From assembly GCA_903858915.1 (NCBI GenBank), contig CAIOKL010000276.1, positions 1 to 12,109 on the forward strand: DNA of 12,109 bases, in the 5' to 3' direction. The translations under genes were made by a program, and so were the position numbers. Below the pieces are notes generated by a model. The model ran no database searches. It was not told the origin of the DNA and saw only the letters and a list, made by a program, of their open reading frames with translations. Shown one piece after another: positions 6,617 to 12,109 of this stretch. This DNA comes from an uncultured Alphaproteobacteria bacterium. Lineage in GTDB: Bacteria > Pseudomonadota > Alphaproteobacteria > Rickettsiales > UBA1997. The first letter of the stretch is position 1, and each line of letters begins with the position of its first letter.

Positions 6617-8332
6617 ATGACTCAAAACTCTCAAGAAAAAATCAATGAACAAGAAAATATTTTTGGCCAAGAAGACTTCGCCAAACTTTTCGAAGAATAT
6701 GAAAAAGATACGCAACAACTAGTTGAAGGCACTGTCGTTAAAGGTGTGGTTGTTGGAATTACTGATAAAGGTGTTGCCGTTGATATCGGCGCAAAATCAG
6801 TCGGATTCATTGATATTGCTGAGTTTAGACGCGATGGAGAAATTGAAGAAGGCGATGTCGTCGATGTGTTTTTAGAAAGATTAGAAAATAAAAGAGGCGA
6901 ATTACTTATCAGCCGTGAAAATGCCCGTCGTTTAAATAATTGGAATTTCCTTAAAAATTGCCTTGAAGATAAAACTATTATTGATGGCAAAATTATTGGT
7001 CGCGTGAAAGGCGGTTACGCTGCCGATGTTAATGGCATTATTTGCTTTTTACCAAGAAGTCAGTTTGATACCGTTTTAATTACCGATGACAGCTTCATAA
7101 TCAATAAAGTTGAAAAATTACAAGTTTTAAAAATTGACGAAGTGCGTGGCAACATCGTTGTATCTAGAAGAGCGGTCCTTGAAAGCCAACGCAACATCGA
7201 AAAAGATAAAGTTCTTGCAACAATTAAAGTTGGCGATGCAATTGATGGTATCGTTAAAAATATCACCGATTACGGTGCCTTCATTGATTTCGGAAGTTTC
7301 GACGGATTGTTACATTTAACCGACATTTCTTGGTGCAGAATTAAACATCCTTCAGAAGTTTTGAAAGTTGGACAAGAAATTAAAGTTCAAGTAATTAAAT
7401 ATGACGAAGCAACTAAGAGAGTTTCTTTGGGCATGAAACAATTGCAACAAAATCCTTGGGAATCAATCTCCCAACGCTATCCAGTTGGCGCAACCTTGAA
7501 AGGTAAAGTAACCAATCTAACTAGTTACGGCGCTTTCGTTGAAATTGAACAAGGCATTGAAGGTTTAGTGCATGTTTCTGAAATGAGCTGGTTAAAAAAT
7601 AATTCAACGCCAAATAAATTTATAAATGTTGGTCAAGATGTTGAAGTTATGGTTCTTGACATTAACTCACAAAATCATCGTATCTCTTTGGGTATGAAGC
7701 AATGCGAGCAAAATCCTTGGCAAGCATTTTCTGAAAAACATAAGGTTGGTGATATAGTTGAGGGTGTTGTTAAAAATTTCACTGAATTCGGTTTATTCAT
7801 TGGTTTTGATAGCGGAGTTGACGGTCTAGTTCACATTTCTGACATATCTGAGCAAGGCTTAACTGAAGAGGCTCAAAAGAAATATAAAGCTGGCGAAAAA
7901 ATCAAAGTTATCGTTCTTGGAAGTAATTACGAAAAAGAAAGAATTTCTTTGGGAATTCGTCAAATTGATAATCCAAATTTCCAAGCTGAGCTTGATAAAA
8001 TTACTGAAAATTCAGTGGTTTCTTGTTTGGTTATCGCAGTTAAAAAAGACTTCCTCGAAGTTGAACTTGATTCTGGATTGAAAGCAATCATTAAAAGACT
8101 CGATCTTTCAAACAATAAACAAAATCAAAAAACTGAAAAATACGAAGCTAACGAACGCATCGAAGCTAAAGTTACTATGTTCAATAAAATTAGTGGCAAA
8201 TTATTGCTTTCAATTAAAGAACTTGAAACTGACGAACGCGAGTCACACTTCTATTCTGAATCAAATAGCGGTGCTACAATCGGAAGTATCGCTGGCGATG
8301 TATTAGAGTCTTTAAAAGATAAAACTTCATAA
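6617..8332 (+). CDS. rpsA: 30S ribosomal protein S1
   Basis: This 571-residue protein has six S1/OB-fold repeats, close to the 557 of E. coli S1. It binds mRNA at the small subunit and helps initiation on leaders lacking strong Shine-Dalgarno sequences. Repeats fall at about 34-101, 116-184, 203-273, 290-360, 377-447 and 463-534. The central ones show the canonical pattern GxVxNxTxYGAFVEI ... GLVHVSEMSW ... VxVxVxxxDxxxxRISLGMKQ. Examples are DYGAFIDF (218-225), SYGAFVEI (303-310) and EFGLFIGF (390-397). Repeats 1 and 2 are the diverged ribosome-binding ones, as usual. The tail SGATIGSIAGDVLES (551-565) resembles other alphaproteobacterial S1 tails. Start is the first in-frame ATG; no Shine-Dalgarno sequence precedes it. 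It is divergent from iscR and heads a probable transcript with sppA. Confidence 0.96.
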   Translation: MTQNSQEKINEQENIFGQEDFAKLFEEYEKDTQQLVEGTVVKGVVVGITDKGVAVDIGAKSVGFIDIAEFRRDGEIEEGDVVDVFLERLENKRGELLISRENARRLNNWNFLKNCLEDKTIIDGKIIGRVKGGYAADVNGIICFLPRSQFDTVLITDDSFIINKVEKLQVLKIDEVRGNIVVSRRAVLESQRNIEKDKVLATIKVGDAIDGIVKNITDYGAFIDFGSFDGLLHLTDISWCRIKHPSEVLKVGQEIKVQVIKYDEATKRVSLGMKQLQQNPWESISQRYPVGATLKGKVTNLTSYGAFVEIEQGIEGLVHVSEMSWLKNNSTPNKFINVGQDVEVMVLDINSQNHRISLGMKQCEQNPWQAFSEKHKVGDIVEGVVKNFTEFGLFIGFDSGVDGLVHISDISEQGLTEEAQKKYKAGEKIKVIVLGSNYEKERISLGIRQIDNPNFQAELDKITENSVVSCLVIAVKKDFLEVELDSGLKAIIKRLDLSNNKQNQKTEKYEANERIEAKVTMFNKISGKLLLSIKELETDERESHFYSESNSGATIGSIAGDVLESLKDKTS

Positions 8333-8339
8333 TTGATTT

Positions 8340-9254
8340 ATGAATTTCTCTGATAATTTAGGAGCTTTAATTTATCTTAAAAACAAGGTCCATAAATGGA
8401 AAAATATCGCATTTTTCTTTGCGATATTTTCCATTGCCTTGGTTTTTAAAATGTTCTTTGATGTTGGGTCTGATGTAATCGGCAATTCAGTAGCTCTTAT
8501 CAAAATTGAAGATGTTATTACTGAAGATGATCATAGAAGTAAAGTTCTAAAAGAAATTGCCAATGATTCCTCAATTTTAGCGGTAGTTGTCCGATTAAAC
8601 AGCCCAGGCGGGACAATAGTCGGAAGCGAAATATTACTCAAAGATTTACTCGCGATTAGAAAAAATAAACCATTAGTAGTTTTAATGGATTCGATTGCCG
8701 CTTCGGGCGCTTATATGGCTTCATTAGCTTCTAATTATGTCGTTGCGCACAACGGAACTTTGACGGGTTCAATCGGCGTTTTAATGGAATCTCCCGATGT
8801 TAGTGTTTTGGCAAATAAAGTTGGTGTTAAATTCAATAGCTACAAATCTTCGCCATTAAAAGGCAGTCCTTCGATGTTTGAAAAATCAACTCCAATTGTT
8901 GATAAAGTGATTAACGAATCAATTCAAGATTCTTATAAATTTTTTGTTGAACTTGTTAAAAAAGCTCGAGGCGAAAAATTAAATCCTAAATTTTACAACA
9001 TTATATTCGATGGTAGAGTTTTTACGGGACGACAAGCTCTCGCTCTTGGTTTAATTGATGATGTTGGTGGCATGGAAAATATTGAAAAATATTTGCTTTT
9101 AAATAAAATCGATGTGAATAAAATCCCAATGCAAGAAGTTGAAATTGTCGAAAAAGACAATAAAATTATTGATAGATTTCTGAATATTTTACCTTTTTAT
9201 CAAAATTTAAAAGGGCGAAATAACCAGAGTAAAATCATGGCTATAATGAATTAA
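8340..9254 (+). CDS. sppA: SppA-type signal peptide peptidase (S49 family)
   Basis: This 304-residue membrane-anchored serine protease is of the short SppA form (about 300-335 residues), unlike the 618-residue double-domain E. coli enzyme. These peptidases degrade signal peptides left in the inner membrane after secretion. One hydrophobic segment at about 22-40 should anchor the protein, with the catalytic domain outside. Motifs are VVRLNSPGGTIVGSE (83-97) and DSIAASGAYMAS (117-128), with the likely nucleophile S122. TGSIGVLM follows at 142-149, then YKSSPLKGSPS (168-178). The general-base lysine is probably K174, 52 residues after the serine as in Bacillus SppA; this is by analogy. The C-terminal GRVFTGRQALALGLIDDVGG is also conserved. 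It starts 7 nt after the rpsA stop with no separate Shine-Dalgarno sequence, so it is probably co-transcribed with rpsA. Confidence 0.92.
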   Translation: MNFSDNLGALIYLKNKVHKWKNIAFFFAIFSIALVFKMFFDVGSDVIGNSVALIKIEDVITEDDHRSKVLKEIANDSSILAVVVRLNSPGGTIVGSEILLKDLLAIRKNKPLVVLMDSIAASGAYMASLASNYVVAHNGTLTGSIGVLMESPDVSVLANKVGVKFNSYKSSPLKGSPSMFEKSTPIVDKVINESIQDSYKFFVELVKKARGEKLNPKFYNIIFDGRVFTGRQALALGLIDDVGGMENIEKYLLLNKIDVNKIPMQEVEIVEKDNKIIDRFLNILPFYQNLKGRNNQSKIMAIMN

Positions 9255-9411
9255 GCAATTAATTTTTTGTAGTTTTTCTTTTTTAAAATTAAGGAGTGAA
9301 TTAAATTTTAATTTGCTATTTAATTTTGGATAACTAGCTTTAGACATCTTAGCTTTTTAAGCTATTTTGATAAGGATAATTATCTTATTTATTAACCAAT
9401 TTGTTATTTTT

Positions 9412-9654
9412 ATGACTAACAACAACGAGATCTTAGAAAGAGTTAAAAAAATTATTATCAATCATTTGGGCGCGGAAGAGTCTAAAGTAGTTGAATCTGC
9501 AAATTTTATCGATGATTTAGGCGCTGACAGTCTTGACCAAGTTGAACTTGTTATGGCTTTTGAAGAAGAATTCGGAATTGAAATCCCAGATGAAGCTGCA
9601 GAAAAAATCGTTACAGTTGGAAATGCTGTAAAATACATTTCTGAAAATATGTAA
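9412..9654 (+). CDS. acpP: acyl carrier protein
   Basis: This 80-residue acidic four-helix protein carries growing acyl chains in fatty acid synthesis on a 4'-phosphopantetheine arm. The arm attaches to S40 in DDLGADSLDQVELVMAFEE. The rest, FGIEIPDEAAEKIVTVGNAVKYI, is classic housekeeping ACP (family length about 77-80). I chose the ATG at 9412, giving MTNNNEILERVKKII. A TTG 45 nt upstream would add a hydrophobic, non-conserved extension and is unlikely. It lies 157 nt after sppA in AT-rich DNA that contains a TAGCTT/AAGCTA inverted repeat and a GATAATTATC palindrome. A promoter of its own is likely, but I see no convincing -35/-10 pair. A strong terminator follows 24 nt after the stop. The usual fabD/fabG/fabF neighbours are absent. 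Confidence 0.96.
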   Translation: MTNNNEILERVKKIIINHLGAEESKVVESANFIDDLGADSLDQVELVMAFEEEFGIEIPDEAAEKIVTVGNAVKYISENM

Positions 9655-9678
9655 TTATTTTTTTAAGTTTTATCTAAT

Positions 9679-9718
9679 AAAAAACCCCTGAAGTAGTTAT
9701 TAATTTCAGGGGTTTTTT
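9679..9718 (+). terminator. intrinsic terminator after acpP
   Basis: CCCCTGAA (9685-9692) pairs perfectly with TTCAGGGG (9705-9712) around a 12-nt loop and is followed by six T. Six A upstream can extend the stem and make it potentially bidirectional. It closes the acpP transcript and separates it from the oxygenase gene. No gene converges on it from the right in this window. Confidence 0.93.
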
Positions 9719-9815
9719 ATGATTTTTAAATTTTAAATCATAAAAAAATTTATTGTAATTTATAAAAAAGCTACCTAACAATATCAAATCAATTAATAAA
9801 AATAATTGATAAATT

Positions 9816-10859
9816 ATGTTAGCAAATTGCTCTAAGAGGTCTTTAATCCCAAGCTTTTCACCGCTATTTCGTCAAATATCCACTCAATTTACAATTTCGC
9901 CAGAGATAGTTGGCGCAATGTATGAGGGCGCCAAAAATAACTCTCCAAACATAGTTCCTTCGCATCAAGAAATTAATAATCATCAAAGAAAATTAGAATC
10001 TCTCTATCAACAAAATTCCGATTTTAAAAAATTTGGAAATCAATTATTCAAAGCTTACCACAATTCGCGAGTTAAGTCGATTGCCATCGCCTTTGAGCGT
10101 CAAGAAAATCTGGATGGATCAGAAAAAAATCCTTATTTTCTGCCAACTTTGATTGCCACTTCACTCTTACAGGGCATTGCTCTTGTGCCATTTTATAATA
10201 ATAAAAATTTTCCATCTTTTGCTTTAGTAAATAAAGATAACGCAAATGCAATTTCCGGTCATCAAGATAGCATGTTTTTGAGGCCCGAGGACAAACATTT
10301 GAATTTAATTCCAACTTTGTTATTGGTGAATGGTTATTCGCAAAGCAATGCCAAAACTTGGGTCAAAGAAAGCGTTGATATAATAAAAGATTTTAAGGAA
10401 AAATATCCCATATCTTATGAGATTTTGAAGAAAATAAATTTTGTTTGTAGGTCTAAGAGCCTTAATGAAATAGGCAGTCATTTACCCCATAAAATAATTG
10501 GAGAAAATGACGAAATAAAATTTATTTCTAACCTTGTTTATGCCCCAGTTCCAACGGATCTCTCGATTTTTGGAATTCTAAAAGAAGAGGCTTATTTGGC
10601 GATATTTAGATTCAGAGAATTGGTAAATCTAGAAAAAAATCGTGACGAATTCGTTATGAATAATCATGAGGGACAGTTTTTAATTGTAAAAAATAGCGAG
10701 GCTATTCATGGTCGAGATCGGGTCGAAGATGAATTATTGGGAAAAAGATTGCTAATCGCTTTTGCGCTTCGATTACAACCAAAGCCTTCGAGCAAGGCGC
10801 AATCACCGATTGAGGCAGAAAAATTTAGCGAAAAAAAACTTTGTCCTTATAATTTTTAA
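9816..10859 (+). CDS. putative Fe(II)/2-oxoglutarate oxygenase (clavaminate synthase/TauD-like)
   Basis: This 347-residue protein has no family I recognise by overall sequence, but the metal-site pattern of the clavaminate synthase/TauD-like superfamily is visible. An HxD motif lies in SGHQDSMFLRP (H149, D151). A distal histidine lies in FLIVKNSEAIHGRDR (H298). R311, 13 residues after it in GKRLLIAFALRLQP, is a candidate 2-oxoglutarate ligand. The spacing between HxD and distal His (about 147) and the IPTLLLVNGY strand after HxD also fit. Such enzymes hydroxylate or desaturate small molecules, often amino acids or peptides; the substrate is unknown. The gene follows an AT-only hairpin (9788-9810), lacks a clear Shine-Dalgarno sequence, and is cut off from acpP by a terminator. 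It ends 4 nt inside the convergent alaS fragment, suggesting arrival by insertion or rearrangement. The N-terminal 34 residues are unsupported; M35 is an alternative start. Confidence 0.7.
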   Translation: MLANCSKRSLIPSFSPLFRQISTQFTISPEIVGAMYEGAKNNSPNIVPSHQEINNHQRKLESLYQQNSDFKKFGNQLFKAYHNSRVKSIAIAFERQENLDGSEKNPYFLPTLIATSLLQGIALVPFYNNKNFPSFALVNKDNANAISGHQDSMFLRPEDKHLNLIPTLLLVNGYSQSNAKTWVKESVDIIKDFKEKYPISYEILKKINFVCRSKSLNEIGSHLPHKIIGENDEIKFISNLVYAPVPTDLSIFGILKEEAYLAIFRFRELVNLEKNRDEFVMNNHEGQFLIVKNSEAIHGRDRVEDELLGKRLLIAFALRLQPKPSSKAQSPIEAEKFSEKKLCPYNF

Positions 10860-11638
10860 AGCATTTTTTGAATTTGGTCGGTGATATTTTTAAATAAATC
10901 GATCTCGTAATTATCATTCTTACCTTGAATCACCGAGGCAATGCGCTCTAAGCCCATACCCGTATCGATACATGGTTTTGGCAAAGCTTTTTTCTCGCCA
11001 TCGGCGGATTTTTCGAATTGCATAAAAACTAAATTCCAAATTTCGGTAAAACGATCGCCGTCTTGGTCCTTACTGCCGGGAGGTCCGCCGAAAATTTTAT
11101 CGCCTCGATCGTAAAAAATTTCCGAACACGGACCGCACGGACCGGTCTCGCCCATCGACCAAAAATTGTCGTCGGTGCTAATGCGAATAATTTTATCATC
11201 GCTCAAACCAGCGATTTTTTTCCAAAAATTATAAGCTTCGTCATCATTGTGATAAATAGTGGCTAGAAGCTTGGATTTATTGAGTCCAAGCTCTTTTGTT
11301 AAAAATTCCCAAGCATAAAAAATGGCTTCTTCTTTAAAATAATCGCCGAAAGAAAAATTGCCCAACATTTCGAAAAAAGTGTGATGACGAGCGGTGAAAC
11401 CGACATTGTCGAGGTCATTATGTTTTCCGCCAGCGCGAACGCATTTTTGGGCGGTGGCGACTCTTTTAAATTTGGAAATTTCGATTCCCGTAAAATAATT
11501 TTTGAATTGATTCATGCCAGCATTGGCGAACATCAAACTCGGGTCGTTATGCGGAACTAAAGAGCTCGAAGCAATTATTTCATGATTATTTTTAGCGAAA
11601 TAATCTAAAAAACTTTGGCGAATTTCGTTGGTTTTCAT
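10856..11638 (-). CDS. alaS: alanyl-tRNA synthetase, truncated to the catalytic domain
   Basis: These 260 residues match the N-terminal third of bacterial AlaRS (E. coli has 876). The class II core is complete: motif 1 region around LMFANAGMNQFK (35-46), motif 2 in FTARHHTFFEMLGNFSFGDYF (81-101, R84), GETGPCGPCSEIFYD (163-177), and motif 3 in IDTGMGLERIA (224-234). The frame then ends NYEIDLFKNITDQIQKML-TAA, just past motif 3. Helical tRNA-recognition, editing and C-Ala domains should follow, but the next minus-strand DNA contains only the antisense of the oxygenase gene and no AlaRS-like frame. No internal frameshift or decay is seen, so the domain seems preserved. Options are a split synthetase with the rest elsewhere, a recently broken gene with an intact copy elsewhere, a catalytic-domain paralog, or an assembly misjoin. 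It lies about 55 nt downstream of rnpB on the same strand. Confidence 0.9.
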   Translation of the reverse strand: MKTNEIRQSFLDYFAKNNHEIIASSSLVPHNDPSLMFANAGMNQFKNYFTGIEISKFKRVATAQKCVRAGGKHNDLDNVGFTARHHTFFEMLGNFSFGDYFKEEAIFYAWEFLTKELGLNKSKLLATIYHNDDEAYNFWKKIAGLSDDKIIRISTDDNFWSMGETGPCGPCSEIFYDRGDKIFGGPPGSKDQDGDRFTEIWNLVFMQFEKSADGEKKALPKPCIDTGMGLERIASVIQGKNDNYEIDLFKNITDQIQKML

Positions 11639-11923
11639 AAAAAATTTAATGAAATAAAATTGCTTAAAAACATAAATTTAATTAGCTTGAAATGTAAGGC
11701 AAGCTATAAGCCGGATTCTGTAATTGATTTCTCAACCGTCAGTCATTCATCTAGGATTGTCATTGCTGACAACCTCAAGCAACCTACCCAAATGGCGACA
11801 TAAAAGCATGTCTGTTAATAAAAACTTGCCATTTCTATTTGGTCTTGCTCCAGATAGGGTTTTTCCAAATCCGTGTTACCACGAAAGAGTGTAAGCTCTT
11901 ACCTCACATTTTCACTCTCACCC

Positions 11924-12051
11924 TTTGCTCTTCGTCTTTTTAACGCTGGCTTCGTTGCTCAATTTATTTTCGAATGCGCGCGTACTTTTGTACGCTTGCG
12001 CTTCTCAAAAAATTGTGCGCCTCGCCAATCGTTAAAAATACTTTGAGCAAA
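11924..12051. repeat. 128-nt imperfect palindromic element within rnpB
   Basis: Two 62-nt halves (11924-11985 and 11990-12051) are imperfect inverted copies around a TTTT centre. The outer ends TTTGCTC/GAGCAAA and the inner CGTAC/GTACG are perfect. Internal blocks TTTTTAACG/CGTTAAAAA and CAATTT/AAATTG also pair. It would fold into one long hairpin in RNA or DNA. It is richer in GC steps than its surroundings. Its size and placement inside a gene recall the Rickettsia and Wolbachia palindromic elements, which are known to sit inside genes, including RNA genes. I do not recognise this exact sequence. Confidence 0.85.
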
Positions 12052-12054
12052 ATA

Positions 12055-12109
12055 CTCTTCGTCTTTTTAACGCTGGCGTCGTTGCTCAATTTATTTTCGA
12101 ATGCGCGCG
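12055..12109. repeat. second, partial copy of the palindromic element
   Basis: These 55 nt match 11928-11982 with a single difference (T at 11951, G at 12078), at a period of 127 nt. The copy is cut by the window end, so array length is unknown. Near identity indicates recent duplication or gene conversion. Three nt (ATA) separate it from the end of the first copy. Confidence 0.9.

Larger units (their letters stand above)
11694..12109 (-). ncRNA. rnpB: RNase P RNA, 3' half, interrupted by palindromic repeats
   Basis: The minus strand carries the conserved 3' half of type A RNase P RNA, the ribozyme that matures tRNA 5' ends. In RNA order: GGTGAGAGTGAAA (11910-11922), GGTAAGAGC (11895-11903), GGAGCAAGACCAAATAG (11835-11851), GGGTAGGTTGCTTGAGG (11773-11789), CTAGATGAATGACTG (11740-11754) and CAGAATCCGGCTTATAG (11704-11720). 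All align by eye with E. coli and Rickettsia rnpB. AAATGGC and GCCATTT flank a P15-like stem. The 3' end near 11694 is estimated from the P1 strand. Upstream of GGTGAGAG, where the P9/P8 region and the first conserved half (GGAGGAAAGTCC) should appear, the sequence becomes a palindromic repeat and a second partial copy reaching the window end. The 5' half is outside the window. Whether the insert remains in the mature RNA is unknown. Confidence 0.93.

Noticed and set aside
6631..6990. Minus-strand 119-residue frame inside rpsA
   Set aside because: It is serine-rich antisense of a clearly coding rpsA, with no recognisable domain.
9367..9654. TTG start giving a 95-residue ACP
   Set aside because: The added 15 residues are hydrophobic and not found in ACPs; the ATG at 9412 gives the standard 80-residue protein.
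9719..9810. AT-only hairpins upstream of the oxygenase gene as a riboswitch or attachment site
   Set aside because: Short A/T stems are frequent by chance in DNA of this composition, and no conserved motif or direct repeat supports a function.
10072..10314. Minus-strand 80-residue frame as a possible remnant of the missing alaS part
   Set aside because: The translation shows no AlaRS tRNA-recognition or editing motifs; it is antisense to the oxygenase gene.
11615..11803. Plus-strand 62-residue frame
   Set aside because: It covers the alaS start and the conserved 3' end of rnpB, so it is an accidental open frame.

Overview
The window is AT-rich, compact DNA and looks like a chromosome fragment of an alphaproteobacterium of the Rickettsiales or a close relative. 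The evidence is an ISC iron-sulfur cluster with two cysteine desulfurase genes in a row, Rickettsia-like HscA, S1, SppA, ACP and AlaRS sequences, A/T-biased codons, and a palindromic repeat element inserted in an RNA gene. The order-level assignment is inference from remembered family sequences, with no search run.

Left edge (1-566): the 5' part of a minus-strand DUF262/GmrSD-type gene. It is followed by a 228-nt spacer that holds a degenerate second copy of the 3' end of hscA and two inverted repeats. Positions 567-6370 form a tight minus-strand operon, in transcription order iscR, second cysteine desulfurase, iscS, iscU, iscA, hscB, hscA. Gene junctions overlap by 4 nt or are 1-10 nt apart. 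IscS supplies sulfur, IscU is the scaffold, IscA is an A-type carrier, and HscB/HscA release clusters from IscU through its LPPVK motif. IscR has the Cys3His ligand set and a near-consensus type 1 IscR box lies over its promoter, so the operon is probably autoregulated by Fe-S status. No ferredoxin gene follows hscA in this window.

A divergent intergenic region (6371-6616) carries the iscR promoter with its IscR box and a good sigma70-type promoter for rpsA. The plus strand then has rpsA (six-domain ribosomal protein S1), sppA (membrane-anchored S49 peptidase, 7 nt behind rpsA) and acpP (acyl carrier protein), closed by a strong intrinsic terminator at 9679-9718.

Right part (9719-12109): a plus-strand gene for a putative Fe(II)/2-oxoglutarate oxygenase of the clavaminate synthase/TauD-like superfamily converges on, and overlaps by 4 nt, a minus-strand alaS that stops after 260 codons. 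That fragment holds the class II catalytic core only. tRNA-recognition, editing and C-terminal domains are absent from the window. Upstream of alaS lies the 3' half of the RNase P RNA gene (rnpB, minus strand). Its 5' direction is interrupted by a 128-nt imperfect palindrome and the start of a second, nearly identical copy that runs off the window. The truncated alaS beside the oxygenase and the palindromic array in rnpB are the most unusual points.
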